DNA of 64,000 nucleotides from Candidatus Gastranaerophilales bacterium (GTDB lineage: Bacteria; Cyanobacteriota; Vampirovibrionia; Gastranaerophilales; Gastranaerophilaceae). The notes beneath the pieces are model-generated. The model was not told the origin of the DNA, did no database searches, and saw nothing but the letters and a program-made list of their open reading frames with translations. The DNA lies in NCBI GenBank assembly GCA_944323685.1, contig CALUTJ010000007.1:1-64000 (forward strand), written 5' to 3'. Shown piece after piece: positions 23,862-33,677 of the stretch. The translations under genes were made by a program, and so were the position numbers. How positions within the stretch are numbered: the stretch's first letter is position 1; each line of letters starts with the position of its first letter.

Positions 23862-25817
23862 ATGAAATACGTTTTAAAAAAACAAAATACACAATCGCAA
23901 TACAAAATAGATTACGAAAAAGAGCTGAATCCGGCACAACTGGAAGCTGTCAAAAGCAAAGACGGCTCAATACTTGTTATAGCAGGTGCAGGTTCCGGTA
24001 AAACCAAAACACTGACCTACCGTGTGGCAAGATTGATTGAAAGCGGAATAAAGCCTGAAAATATTTTGCTTTTGACGTTTACCAAAAAAGCCGCTGATGA
24101 AATGCTTAACCGTGCGGTAATGATTCTTGATTCCCGCTGCGAAAAGGTTGCGGGCGGAACTTTTCATTCTTTTGCAAACTATATTCTGCGCAAATATTCA
24201 AACTGCCTTGAACTCCAAAACAACTTCACTATCATAGACCGTGCCGATGCAGAAGATGTGGTTAACCATATAAGAAGCCAAGTCGTTGACAAACACGAAA
24301 AGCGATTTCCACGTAAAAACACCATTCTTGATATTTATTCAAAAGCAATAAACAAAAACATGTCGGCTAAAGCTGTTATCGAAACCGAGTACAACCAGTT
24401 TGAACACTGTCTGGAAAAGATTAATGAAATTTCAAAGCAATACGTTGCATATAAAAGACAAAACAGCCTGCTTGATTACGATGATTTGCTTTTGTATTTA
24501 AAAACACTTTTAACTTCAAATGAACAGATAAGAAATAAACTCTCAAACCTGTATAAATACATAATGATAGACGAATATCAGGATACTAATGCCTTGCAGG
24601 CGGAAATAATTAAACTTCTGGCATGCGGGCATAACAATGTCATGGCTGTGGGGGATGATTCGCAGAGTATTTATTCGTTTAGAGGGGCAAATTTCAGGAA
24701 TATTCTTGATTTTCCGCAAATTTTTCCGGACACAAAAATTATCAAACTCGAGCAAAACTACAGAAGTTCTCAAAATATTCTTGCTTTGACCAATGAGATT
24801 ATAAAAAAAGCAAAAGAAAAATACACAAAAAATCTTTTTTCAGAAATTGTGTTTAATGAAAAACCGGCAATTATTGCCGCAAATGACATGCAGACAGAAG
24901 CGGAATTTGTTGCACAAAGGGTGCTGGAACTTCAGGAGGAAGATATTTCCTTAAACGACATGGCTGTTCTTTGCCGCAGTGCAAGAATGACGTATAATCT
25001 CGAAATTGAACTTGCCAAACGCGCGATTCCTTATAAAAAATTCGGCGGCCTAAAATTTATAGAAACCGCTCACATAAAAGATGTTATTGCTCATTTGAGA
25101 TTTATTCTAAACCCGAATGACGTAATCAGCTTAAATCGTATACTCCTGCTTTTAGACGGAGTGGGAAACCAGACGGCAATGCGGCTTTTGCCTATGCTTT
25201 CAAAACCGGAGGTTCAAACAGACAAACTTATGCTGCCCTCTAAAAGCTCTGACGGCATAAAAAAATTGTTTAATACCGTTGAAAACCAGCGCAAACTCCT
25301 TTCAAATCCAGCAACAATTGTAGAAAATGTAATTGCTTATTATGAGCCGGTTTTAATGGATAAATACGATGATTATAAAAAGAGATTAAAGGATTTGGAG
25401 CATTTTTTGTATTTGTCGCAGCAGTATAAGAGCCTCGAGAATTTTTTAAGCGACCTTGCTCTTGAACCGCCTGATTCTTCAGTCTCAGAAGTTGAAGACG
25501 GAGCAGTAAAGGACGAATATTTGACGCTTTCAACCATTCACAGCGCAAAAGGGCTGGAGTGGAAAGCCGTATTTATTATAGGTGCTGTTGACGGGCGGTT
25601 TCCGTCTGTTTATTCTTTTAATTCCGAAGAAGAATTAGACGAGGAACTGCGCCTTATGTATGTTGCAGCGACACGGGCAAAAAGCCTGCTTTATATTACA
25701 TATCCGATTGATATGTTTGATTACTCAACAGGTATGGTGTTATCCAAACCTTCACGCTTTTTAGACGGCATAGGAGAGGATATTTTAGAGCGCTGGTCGC
25801 TGGAACTTGAAGAATAG
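23862..25817 (+). CDS. UvrD/PcrA/Rep-type superfamily 1A DNA helicase
   Basis: The protein has 651 residues from ATG 23862, or 664 from ATG 23823. Neither start has a strong ribosome-binding site; 23862 avoids the inverted repeat. The helicase motifs occur in order: Q motif LNPAQLEAV, Walker A AGAGSGKTKT, motif Ia LLTFTKKAADEM, Walker B IMIDEYQDTN, motif III VGDDSQSIYSFRGA, motif IV LEQNYRSS, motif V TIHSAKGLEW and motif VI YVAATRAKSLL. It is an ATP-driven 3'-5' DNA helicase acting in repair and replication restart. PcrA, UvrD and Rep cannot be separated by reading alone. It lacks the usual long C-terminal tail. pepA follows, probably as a separate unit. Confidence 0.93.
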   Translation: MKYVLKKQNTQSQYKIDYEKELNPAQLEAVKSKDGSILVIAGAGSGKTKTLTYRVARLIESGIKPENILLLTFTKKAADEMLNRAVMILDSRCEKVAGGTFHSFANYILRKYSNCLELQNNFTIIDRADAEDVVNHIRSQVVDKHEKRFPRKNTILDIYSKAINKNMSAKAVIETEYNQFEHCLEKINEISKQYVAYKRQNSLLDYDDLLLYLKTLLTSNEQIRNKLSNLYKYIMIDEYQDTNALQAEIIKLLACGHNNVMAVGDDSQSIYSFRGANFRNILDFPQIFPDTKIIKLEQNYRSSQNILALTNEIIKKAKEKYTKNLFSEIVFNEKPAIIAANDMQTEAEFVAQRVLELQEEDISLNDMAVLCRSARMTYNLEIELAKRAIPYKKFGGLKFIETAHIKDVIAHLRFILNPNDVISLNRILLLLDGVGNQTAMRLLPMLSKPEVQTDKLMLPSKSSDGIKKLFNTVENQRKLLSNPATIVENVIAYYEPVLMDKYDDYKKRLKDLEHFLYLSQQYKSLENFLSDLALEPPDSSVSEVEDGAVKDEYLTLSTIHSAKGLEWKAVFIIGAVDGRFPSVYSFNSEEELDEELRLMYVAATRAKSLLYITYPIDMFDYSTGMVLSKPSRFLDGIGEDILERWSLELEE

Positions 25818-25867
25818 TGACGTTAGGCGTATAATTGACGCAAAGACAGATTTTAAAGGAGTTTATA

Positions 25868-27370
25868 ATGGCTGAAAAGATAGAATTAAACGTAGAAAAA
25901 GGACTTTTAGAGGATACTCCTGCAAATGTGCTTGTTTTAAATCTTTATGAGGGAGTGAAAATTCCCTCGGGTGCTACAGGCTCGGTAGATATTGCCCTGA
26001 ACGGTTTAATAACAAAATTTGTAATAGGACAGGAGGGGTTTGACGGAAAATTCGGCTCGATGTATACATTGCAGACATACGGCAAAATCGGCGCGGAAAA
26101 AATCCTGCTTGTCGGTATGGGCAAGGCAAAAGACTTTACACCTAACAGATTGAGAGAATTATCAGCAAAAGTTATTAAAAAGTGCAAAAAAATGACTAAT
26201 GCCAAAAGGGTAATTTCTGTTTTGCATGGCGCAGGCATAGGCGGTTATGACCCCGAACTCAGCGCAAGAATGATTACAGAAGGTACTTTGCTCGGGGCTT
26301 ACACTTTTGACAAGTATAAATCCGACAAGAAAACCCAAAAAATCAACGAGTTTGTCATAGTTGATATGGACGAGGAAAATTGCAAAAAAGCAAAAGCCGG
26401 TATGAAAAAAGGCAAAATAATTGCTTCTGCCGTTAATTTTACAAGAGATTTGTCGAACGAACAGCCCTCTTATACTACGCCGACAAGACTTGCCGAAATT
26501 GCGCAAAAGCTCAAAGATGTAGAGGTAACTGTCTATGACAGAGACGAAATTGCCAAAATGGGAATGGGGGCATTTTTAGGCGTTGCAAAAGGCAGCAGCC
26601 AGCCGCCCAAATTTATCCACATCAAATACAAAGGCAGCAATCAAAAGTTAATCCAGAGAAAAATTGCAATCATAGGCAAGGGTATCTGCTTTGACTCCGG
26701 CGGGCTTGATATAAAACCGCCGTCATCAATGCTGAATATGAAAGATGACATGTCAGGCGCAGCTGCAATTTTAGGCGTTATGAGCGTTCTGAAAGACCTG
26801 AAACCCTCGTGTGAGGTACACGGAATTATTGCCGCGTGTGAAAACATGCCGGGTGCTTCTGCGTACAAACCCGGTGATATCCTGACCGCTAAAAACGGAA
26901 AAACGATTGAAGTTGATAATACTGACGCAGAAGGCCGATTAACACTTGCGGATGCTTTGTGTTACGCCTGCGAGCTTGATGTTGACGAGGTTGTTGACCT
27001 TGCGACACTTACGGGAGCTTGTGTGGTAGCATTGGGCAGTACGGCGTCCGGTATTATGGGCAACCACCAGCCGACAATAGACAAGCTGATAAAATGTGCA
27101 AACGCAGGCGGTGAAAAAATGTGGCAAATGCCTATGTTTGAAGAATACAAAGATTCTTTAAAAAGTGATATAGCAGATATGAAAAATACAGGCTCGAGAA
27201 TGGGCGGCACCCAGATAGCAGGATTGTTCCTGCAAAACTTTGTTAAAAAAGTCCACTGGGCGCACATAGATATTGCCGGTACAGCGTACATAGAAAAACC
27301 GCAGAATGAGTTCTGTAAAGGGGCGACAGGTGCAGGGGTAAGGACTTTAATAAACTACATTATGTCTTAA
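25868..27370 (+). CDS. pepA: Cytosol (leucyl) aminopeptidase, M17 family
   Basis: The frame opens at 25835, but ATG 25868 has AAAGGAG 7 bases upstream and starts MAEKIELNVEKG, the likely true N-terminus (500 residues). The N-terminal macro-like domain is followed by the catalytic domain with GKGICFDSGGLDIKP (metal and catalytic Lys), the Asp/Glu ligands in VDNTDAEGRL, and DLATLTGACVVALG. M17 enzymes are hexameric two-metal exopeptidases that release N-terminal residues from peptides in the cytoplasm. A perfect 12-bp terminator follows. Confidence 0.96.
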   Translation: MAEKIELNVEKGLLEDTPANVLVLNLYEGVKIPSGATGSVDIALNGLITKFVIGQEGFDGKFGSMYTLQTYGKIGAEKILLVGMGKAKDFTPNRLRELSAKVIKKCKKMTNAKRVISVLHGAGIGGYDPELSARMITEGTLLGAYTFDKYKSDKKTQKINEFVIVDMDEENCKKAKAGMKKGKIIASAVNFTRDLSNEQPSYTTPTRLAEIAQKLKDVEVTVYDRDEIAKMGMGAFLGVAKGSSQPPKFIHIKYKGSNQKLIQRKIAIIGKGICFDSGGLDIKPPSSMLNMKDDMSGAAAILGVMSVLKDLKPSCEVHGIIAACENMPGASAYKPGDILTAKNGKTIEVDNTDAEGRLTLADALCYACELDVDEVVDLATLTGACVVALGSTASGIMGNHQPTIDKLIKCANAGGEKMWQMPMFEEYKDSLKSDIADMKNTGSRMGGTQIAGLFLQNFVKKVHWAHIDIAGTAYIEKPQNEFCKGATGAGVRTLINYIMS

Positions 27371-27390
27371 TTTGACTATAAAAAATAAAA

Positions 27391-27426
27391 AAATACCCTT
27401 TTATTTTCAAAAGGGTATTTTTTTTA
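27391..27426 (+). terminator. Terminator after pepA
   Basis: AAATACCCTTTT pairs perfectly with AAAAGGGTATTT around ATTTTC, followed by a T-run. Confidence 0.9.
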
Positions 27427-27490
27427 TGAAATAATGTAAATTTTTATAATAGCCGTAACAAAATTTTTTATTCAGCAGCTTTAGCCGAGT

Positions 27491-28321
27491 ATGCATATAC
27501 AGTTTACCCCGCAGTACAATTATCAGTCCTTTGGTGTCAAACATAAATCTGCACCGCCTTTTCAAGGTGCCAGAGATATAAACCTTAGATATATTTATGA
27601 CAATCGTTTGAGGCTACTGCCTGAGCGTATGCGCCACAAGGTAATAAACGCTGTAGAAAATAACGGTAATATATACGAACCGTTAAGGGATATTCATTTA
27701 AGAAGTTATGCTCCTCTTCTTGAATGCAAAACTCTCGGTAAGGCACAGAATATGTTTTTTGAATTCAGAGATGTTTTACCTGCACAAACAGCCATACAAC
27801 ATAAATCCCCGAACGTTAAAAAGATTATGCAAACAGTCCCGCTTGAAGATTTGTCGCTTGTTCTTTTAAAGGAACGCTGGGGCAAATTAAGAACGCTTGA
27901 TGAAATAGCCAGAGAGCTTGGACTGAAAGACAGAAGTGCGTTAGCTTGGATTATGTCAAAAATCAGGATTCCAGATTTCGGGGCAAATTACCACAAGCTT
28001 CTGAGCGCAACAGATGAAACGCTTAACAGTCAAATTGCTCAAAAGACAAAAGATTTCAACGCGGCAAACAGGGGTGTTATTATTGCTCATAACAGAGAAT
28101 TAAGCAAACGATTTAAAGAGTTTAACCGTCTTGTGTCCCAAATTGCATGGGATAGGCTGCCGCACATAAAAGAGGCTTTTTCTAAACTTGCATCTCAAAC
28201 AAACGGCAAAGAACGCTTCGCTGCTTTTTGGGAAAAATATCCTGATTACGCCAAAGAATACGGGCAAATGCGTAAAATCGTTGCTGCTGAACTCCGCTCG
28301 CAGGGTTTGAAAAATTTGTAA
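27491..28321 (+). CDS. Hypothetical protein with F-Q-G leader and HTH-like middle (276 aa)
   Basis: The N-terminus (about 1-26) is rich in Gln, Tyr, Pro and Ser and ends PPFQG, matching other leaders in this window. Residues about 122-160 (LLKERWGKLRTLDEIAREL then GLKDRSALAWIMSKI) look like a helix-turn-helix of sigma-region-4 or phage type. The C-terminal half is helical and basic. There is no signal peptide or membrane segment. Convincing Shine-Dalgarno pairing is missing. It is convergent with the GGDEF gene, 7 bp away. DNA binding is a guess from the HTH-like stretch; no family is recognised. Confidence 0.65.
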   Translation: MHIQFTPQYNYQSFGVKHKSAPPFQGARDINLRYIYDNRLRLLPERMRHKVINAVENNGNIYEPLRDIHLRSYAPLLECKTLGKAQNMFFEFRDVLPAQTAIQHKSPNVKKIMQTVPLEDLSLVLLKERWGKLRTLDEIARELGLKDRSALAWIMSKIRIPDFGANYHKLLSATDETLNSQIAQKTKDFNAANRGVIIAHNRELSKRFKEFNRLVSQIAWDRLPHIKEAFSKLASQTNGKERFAAFWEKYPDYAKEYGQMRKIVAAELRSQGLKNL

Positions 28322-28328
28322 TAAAAAC

Positions 28329-29939
28329 TTAGTCGTCAGTTTTAGGCAACAATATGCAGCCTGTGTTGGGGTTGTATTCGCAAACACAGTTTTTGCCGTT
28401 ATTTTTCGCGTTATATAATGCAACATCCGCAAGCTCTATCAGGGTTTGTTCGTCAAGTGCGCAGGACGGATATTCGCTCATACCTATACTTACTGTCGGA
28501 CAAATATATATATCGTCTTTTACATTGATTTTGATTTTGCTTATGTTTTTTCTTATTCGCTCAGCAATAATTTTGGCATCTTTTATATTGGTTTCAGGCA
28601 AAATTACCGTAAATTCTTCGCCGCCGTACCTTGACGCAATATCTATTTTTCTTATTGTCTGTTGAATACAGTTAGCAATTTCTCTTAGAACCTGATCGCC
28701 TACTGGGTGGCCGTATGTGTCATTGACCTGTTTAAAGTTGTCAATATCCATCATTAACAGGGTCATTTCATGGTTGTATCTTGAAGAACGTTTGATTTCA
28801 TTTTCCAAAAGTGTATAGAAATGTCTGTAGATATATAGTTTTGTCAACCCGTCTTTTGTGGCAAGTTCATAAAGTTTTGCGTTATCGATTGCAATAGCGG
28901 CCTGATTAGCGAGAGCTTCTATAAACTCTAAATCCTGTTTGTTAAAGAGTTTGCCGTTCAGTTTGTTAGTTATGTTGATTACGCCTATAGGCTCACCTTT
29001 GGCAATCAAAGGTACGCACAACAGCGAATTAACACTCAACTCCTGTCCGTTATCAATGAATCTAGGGTCGTTTTGACCGAGGTTTGAGATTATGGATTTT
29101 TTTTCAACAAAAACCGTGCCTGCTATCCCCTCTCCGACTTTAATTTTAGAGCATTCGATAAGCCCGTTATTGATTTCTGTTTCAAGGTTTTTGTCGGCAA
29201 GTCCGTATACAACTTTTGTCTGTAATACGTTCTCGGTAAAGTTATACAGCATTAAAGAGCCTTTTTCCGCATCTATTGTCTCTAACGCTTTATTCAAAAT
29301 TACGCGCAGCAGGCGTTTTAAATCGTCAATAAAGTTAACCGCCTGCGAAATATTGTACAAAATAGAAATGTTATGCAAAGATTTTTGCAAACGCTTAAGG
29401 TCGTTCTCCTGCTCTCTGCGTTTGATATATTTAATAAGTATCGGCCCGATATAGTTAAAGATTTTTGTAAGGTATCTTAAAGCCTCGTCAGAATATTCGT
29501 TGCTGTTGTCTTTCGTGCCGAGAGAACAAATAAAATAAGGCATGTTATCTTTCTGGAAAAGTTTAAAATAACAGCTCTTTAAATTTTCGAGGTTGTATTT
29601 TTCCCAGAAAGAACGATAAATTGGTTTTCCAGTAGAATCGCAAACTTTTATAAATTCGTTTTTGTTTAATACTTCCCAAAAACCTTCGTCATCATTTTCA
29701 AACTGAAAATATTCCTGAGTATCATTGTTGCGCGTGGCGACCATGTAATAAACTCTTTCATGGTTAATAAAAAATCTTACGTCCGAAATATTCAGCCCCT
29801 GTGTAATAAAATCAGTAACTTTTTCTATCAAATCCTCTATGGAATCCGCCTGTGTGGCAATAATACTGAGTTCAAAAAGACTGTTCAGGTCATAAAAGTT
29901 TTTTTGCAGAGTTGTAATTTTTTCAGAAAGATTTTCCAT
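28329..29939 (-). CDS. GAF-GGDEF diguanylate cyclase
   Basis: In this 536-residue cytoplasmic signalling protein, residues 1-170 form a GAF-like sensor and about 190-350 a second, clearer GAF domain (LCVPLIAKGEPIGVINI...ANQAAIAIDNA). About 365-525 is a GGDEF domain with RYGGEEF (about 436) as the active site and RKID five residues before it, the standard inhibitory I-site. It should make cyclic di-GMP from two GTP, with product inhibition. There is no membrane segment, so the input is intracellular. No partner EAL or PilZ protein is in the window. The gene is single. Confidence 0.93.
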   Translation of the reverse strand: MENLSEKITTLQKNFYDLNSLFELSIIATQADSIEDLIEKVTDFITQGLNISDVRFFINHERVYYMVATRNNDTQEYFQFENDDEGFWEVLNKNEFIKVCDSTGKPIYRSFWEKYNLENLKSCYFKLFQKDNMPYFICSLGTKDNSNEYSDEALRYLTKIFNYIGPILIKYIKRREQENDLKRLQKSLHNISILYNISQAVNFIDDLKRLLRVILNKALETIDAEKGSLMLYNFTENVLQTKVVYGLADKNLETEINNGLIECSKIKVGEGIAGTVFVEKKSIISNLGQNDPRFIDNGQELSVNSLLCVPLIAKGEPIGVINITNKLNGKLFNKQDLEFIEALANQAAIAIDNAKLYELATKDGLTKLYIYRHFYTLLENEIKRSSRYNHEMTLLMMDIDNFKQVNDTYGHPVGDQVLREIANCIQQTIRKIDIASRYGGEEFTVILPETNIKDAKIIAERIRKNISKIKINVKDDIYICPTVSIGMSEYPSCALDEQTLIELADVALYNAKNNGKNCVCEYNPNTGCILLPKTDD

Positions 29940-30172
29940 AATAACTATTTTATTAGAATTTCAACAATAATTCAAATAATTTTGTAAGGTTTCAATAGAC
30001 CGGAGGATATTATTAATAATTGATGTTAACAAAAATTATAATGATTTGAACAAAAGTGGCAAAAATTTTTTTTCAGGGTTATTTACATAATATAGTCTTT
30101 AAATTAATATAAAAGCTCTTACTCAAATTTATGGATAAAAACAGTTGTCAATTATTTTAAAGGGATATAAAA
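29940..30172. other. AT-rich spacer; nothing recognised
   Basis: This divergent spacer of about 230 bp is very AT-rich. I see no structured element or gene. Promoters for both flanking genes must be here. Confidence 0.35.
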
Positions 30173-31459
30173 TTGTCGGAATTCAGCACCACATACTCGG
30201 TGATAATGCCCAGAGTCAAACTCACGCCGATTAAGCAAAAAACTAAAAAAGAAGAGATAAAAGAAATAATCCAAAATCCGGATGACCCTCTGGCCAAGTT
30301 TCCGCTGCGCGCTTTTGCTTATTCAAACGAAGTAGGTGCTGCACTGTCAGCCATGCCGGTCTGGGGCAAAGCTGCCGAACTCCTATTATGGATACCTGCT
30401 TTAATGTATCTGGGTGCTGATATTTATGACAAATACAGACGCGGTAAAGAAGGCGACTATACAAAAGCCTCTGCGGGTGCAGCCGTCCAGCAGGCAATTT
30501 TTCAGGCATTGGCCAGTGTTATTTTACCGACTGCCGCCGTAAAAATGGGGCAAAATATTGCAGGTTATACTACAAAATTCGGCAAATCACACCTTAGTGC
30601 AACTGCGTTAGAAGAAACATATAACAGGCTGCTTGATGAGTTTGATAACAAAAACTTTGCTAAGGGTACTGTTGTTGACCCTGACGGGACAGTAAAAACA
30701 GGGTTTGAACGGGTTAAAGAGCGTATAATAGACGAAAAATTAAAGCCTGCCCTTGCTTCTACAAGAAAAGACCTTAAGACAGAAGGTATTTTCTCTAAAA
30801 TTGTAAGATTTTTCGGACACACAAAACGCCCTGTTGCCTCTGCTAAAGCAAACGAATCTGATGTTATTGATTTCTTTGAAAGACAGGCAAAAAATATTTT
30901 TGACAAGCAAAATGTACTCGAAAATTCTACAAGAGAGCAAATTGCTTCAGAACATCCCGAGCTGCTTAAGCTCTATGATAAAGCTACAAAAAATTCAGAA
31001 AAAAGAGCAAAATTGCTTATCGAAAAATCACCTGATTACCTTGTCAAAAAGATTCTCAATTCCGGTGCAAAAGAGGAAAAATCGCTTATTAAAGCGATAA
31101 CTCAAAGCTATGACAGTATAGAAAAACGAAGAATACTGGTGAAGGATAAAATTGGTTCTGCAAAGGTAATACAAGAATTGCTGCAAAATCCGCAGCACAA
31201 AGCTGCCGTCGAAAATTTTGCAAACCGTGTTGAAATTGCACGTACTGCTCTCAGGAGCTACATTAAAGGCAAAAGTCTTAAACTTGGTCTTTTAAAAACT
31301 GCGGGCGGTTTTATTTCGCTTACATTGCTGGCGGTGCCTATTGACAATTTTGTACACAAATATATTATCAAAAAATTTGTTGAACCCGGATTGGAAACGG
31401 TTGAATCATTAAAGCGCAAACCACATGAACCTGTTGACGGCAGAAAAATAGGTATATAG
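30173..31459 (+). CDS. Hypothetical membrane-associated protein (428 aa)
   Basis: Translation starts at TTG, supported by AAAGGGA about 8 bases upstream. Two or three hydrophobic segments are visible: about 62-83 (AELLLWIPALMYLGADIY), about 100-118 (QQAIFQALASVILPTAAV) and near the C-terminus about 380-400 (LLKTAGGFISLTLLAVPI). Between them lies a long charged helical region (about 135-370). No family is recognised. The layout suggests a membrane-anchored cytoplasmic or periplasmic scaffold, with topology not decidable by eye. It is followed after about 100 bp by a secreted protein on the same strand. Confidence 0.7.
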   Translation: MSEFSTTYSVIMPRVKLTPIKQKTKKEEIKEIIQNPDDPLAKFPLRAFAYSNEVGAALSAMPVWGKAAELLLWIPALMYLGADIYDKYRRGKEGDYTKASAGAAVQQAIFQALASVILPTAAVKMGQNIAGYTTKFGKSHLSATALEETYNRLLDEFDNKNFAKGTVVDPDGTVKTGFERVKERIIDEKLKPALASTRKDLKTEGIFSKIVRFFGHTKRPVASAKANESDVIDFFERQAKNIFDKQNVLENSTREQIASEHPELLKLYDKATKNSEKRAKLLIEKSPDYLVKKILNSGAKEEKSLIKAITQSYDSIEKRRILVKDKIGSAKVIQELLQNPQHKAAVENFANRVEIARTALRSYIKGKSLKLGLLKTAGGFISLTLLAVPIDNFVHKYIIKKFVEPGLETVESLKRKPHEPVDGRKIGI

Positions 31460-31567
31460 ATGCTAAAGAGATTTAGCCGGATTGTCGTATGGTGTAATTT
31501 TATCTTTTTAATAAAAATAAAATCTGAAATTGTTGCGTAATATTGCACACAAGGAGGGTTTATTTTT

Positions 31568-32374
31568 ATGAAAAGAATAAAAACATTTATTCTGTCAACA
31601 CTGTTTATGTCGCTTTGTAGCGCAGGTGCCTTTGGTGCAATAAACGGCAATGTTGAAAAAAACGGAATTTACGGTGATTACAATCAGGTTATAGATGCTA
31701 AAACGCAGGCTCCTGTCAGCAGAGCTGATGTCAAGCTTCCGTCTAAAGGCTATCAAACGAGAACTGACGAACAGGGCCGATTTTCACTGGGGGCAAAGAT
31801 TAACGCTCCTACAATCATGTCCGTTGAAAAGGAAGGTTACAAACCGTTTTCTTTGACAATAGACGGTCAATCAACCGGCAAGCCGCTTGTTATTGGTATA
31901 GAAAAAACCAATCCGCATGATATCATCATAGACAAAGAGTTGTACCACATAGGTGATGATAATTATTCCGAGAAATCGGCTAATGCATCGGATTTCAGGA
32001 TAAAAGCAATTGGGCCGTTTTATACGAAAAATTTCAACATAAAAAAGCTGCCGCCTGACGGAGATATGTATCTTATAATAGGTTCTGTTATCGGTATAGA
32101 TACAAAAATGGCACGTGATATGGGGCAATCTAAGGTGACGACATCGTTTGCTGCGCCGCCTCAGATTTATTTTAACGGAAATATGATTGCCGAACTCAAT
32201 CTGAACGGTGATAACCAGCAGATAAAGATACCCCGTTCTCTTATACGTATCGGACAAAACCAGCTTACAATCAAAGCCGGAAAAAATCTGTTTCAATACG
32301 CTTATGTTGATTATGATGACATAGAGATTATGAATCTTTTTATTGAATCAAAATCCAAAATTGCCGCGGAATAA
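31568..32374 (+). CDS. Secreted protein with carboxypeptidase-regulatory-like domain
   Basis: A strong AAGGAGG precedes the ATG. The signal peptide (MKRIKTFILSTLFMSLCSAG, about 1-25) is followed by a CarboxypepD-reg-like beta-sandwich (about 45-105; VIDAKTQAPVSRADVKLP...TRTDEQGRFSL...VEKEGYKP), the pattern found in envelope proteins and before TonB-linked domains. The C-terminal half (about 120-268) is beta-rich without a known signature (IIIDKELYHIGDDNYS). Its end lies one base from the stop of the convergent rsmI. It is probably periplasmic or outer-surface; function unknown. Confidence 0.8.
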   Translation: MKRIKTFILSTLFMSLCSAGAFGAINGNVEKNGIYGDYNQVIDAKTQAPVSRADVKLPSKGYQTRTDEQGRFSLGAKINAPTIMSVEKEGYKPFSLTIDGQSTGKPLVIGIEKTNPHDIIIDKELYHIGDDNYSEKSANASDFRIKAIGPFYTKNFNIKKLPPDGDMYLIIGSVIGIDTKMARDMGQSKVTTSFAAPPQIYFNGNMIAELNLNGDNQQIKIPRSLIRIGQNQLTIKAGKNLFQYAYVDYDDIEIMNLFIESKSKIAAE

Positions 32375-32375
32375 T

Positions 32376-33206
32376 TTAAACGGCTAAAGAAAGCTTGTAC
32401 ACCTTGTTTTTATTATATCCGTAAAGCGTACTGAGTATAGAAGAAATATCCCTGTCGGAACAGTTAAGAGATTTAAGCTTTTTAATTTTTTCGATAATAT
32501 CCGACTCCTGTTCGTCTGAATTTGAGTCAGCATAAAGCATACAGACTATTTCACCCTTAAGGATGTTTGTCCGGTAATATTCAATAATTTCCTCAACTGT
32601 GCCTGTTTTTACTTCTTCAAACATTTTTGTCAGCTCTCTGCCGACTGCGATTTTTGTGTTTGTACCTCTTGTCTGTTTAATATTTTCGAGTGTTTCCAAA
32701 AGTCTGTTCGGTGATTCATAAAATACAGTATCAACAGGGGCAAATTTTTTAAACAGTTTTTTCTGTTGATTTTTTACGCGCGGTAAAAAGCCGACAAAAG
32801 CAAACTCTTCTGTATTTCTGGGTATCATTGATAAAAAGGTTATAACCGCACATGCTCCGGGGATAGAGCTTATTTTTATGCCGCAGTCAAAAAGCTCATT
32901 AACAAGTATCCTGCCTGGGTCAGAGATACACGGTGTTCCTGCATCTGATATAAGTGCAATTTTTTGCCCTGCCTGCAATAGTTGTAAAAATTCCTGTGTT
33001 CTTTGCTTTTCGTTAAACTTGTGATAACTCACAAGTTTTGTTGTTATTCCGTAAGCTTCAAGTAAATTTGCGCTGGTTCTGGAGTCTTCACAGGCAATAA
33101 TATCAACATTTTTTAATGTATCCACAGCACGGGGGCTTAAATCGGCTTTGTTTCCGATGGGTGTGGCCACTATATAAAGTTGTGTGCAATCGTTAGTCAA
33201 ATGCAA
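32376..33206 (-). CDS. rsmI: 16S rRNA 2'-O-ribose C1402 methyltransferase
   Basis: This is a tetrapyrrole-methylase-fold enzyme: LYIVATPIGNKADLSPRAV at the start, CEDSRTSANLL, the SAM-binding IALISDAGTPCISDPG (about 85-100) and FYESPNRLLETL. RsmI methylates the ribose of C1402 in 16S rRNA, working with RsmH. The start is TTG at 33206, overlapping the end of the STAS-like gene by 14 bp; an in-frame TTG two codons later is an alternative. This implies coupling with the upstream gene. Confidence 0.94.
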   Translation of the reverse strand: MHLTNDCTQLYIVATPIGNKADLSPRAVDTLKNVDIIACEDSRTSANLLEAYGITTKLVSYHKFNEKQRTQEFLQLLQAGQKIALISDAGTPCISDPGRILVNELFDCGIKISSIPGACAVITFLSMIPRNTEEFAFVGFLPRVKNQQKKLFKKFAPVDTVFYESPNRLLETLENIKQTRGTNTKIAVGRELTKMFEEVKTGTVEEIIEYYRTNILKGEIVCMLYADSNSDEQESDIIEKIKKLKSLNCSDRDISSILSTLYGYNKNKVYKLSLAV

Positions 33207-33504
33207 GCCCCTGACGTTTTCTTATACTGTGTAAGGTATTGTTGCCAAAACTCAGCAATTTATACAGACCTGTCTGCTCAAATATGCGCGAAATCTGAGG
33301 CTGCATATTTTCAACACTGAGTTTTATACCGTTAAATACAGCCACTTTTTGAAGATCTAAAAGGCGCTCTATGTCATTAAGGCAAATATCTTCTACCTTT
33401 GAAAAATCAAGCTTTAATTCGTTATCCGCAGTCTGAATTACTCCGAAAGCCGAATTTTTTGCATTCAGCCAGGAGTTAATATAAATTTTTTGCATTATTA
33501 ACAA
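33193..33504 (-). CDS. STAS-domain-like small protein
   Basis: The protein has 103 residues from ATG 33504, or 100 from ATG 33495. The pattern ELKLDFSKVEDICLNDIERL, then VAVFNGIKLSVENMQPQI, then a final IFEQTGLYKLLSF follows the beta-alpha repeat of STAS (SpoIIAA-like) anti-sigma antagonists, in which the TGL word near the end is typical. The usual phosphorylated Ser in the D-S-S/T position is not obvious, so regulation by phosphorylation is doubtful. It overlaps rsmI by 14 bp. Assignment is by pattern only. Confidence 0.65.
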   Translation of the reverse strand: MLIMQKIYINSWLNAKNSAFGVIQTADNELKLDFSKVEDICLNDIERLLDLQKVAVFNGIKLSVENMQPQISRIFEQTGLYKLLSFGNNTLHSIRKRQGLAFD

Positions 33505-33677
33505 CCCAAGATTATAATATTTTTCTTAAAAAATTATGAGAGATTTTTTAAACGATATCCTCAACACATTTAATCATAGCAGAGAATTTTTCCATGCCAA
33601 TTTTTTAATATTTTTTAATATTACTGACAAAAATATCTGCTATAATTGAATTGCCGTCATAAAGAAAGGTTAAAGCC

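Noticed and set aside
25835-25867. Longer start for the aminopeptidase
   Set aside because: AAAGGAG directly before ATG 25868 fixes the start there; the upstream 11 codons have no signal.
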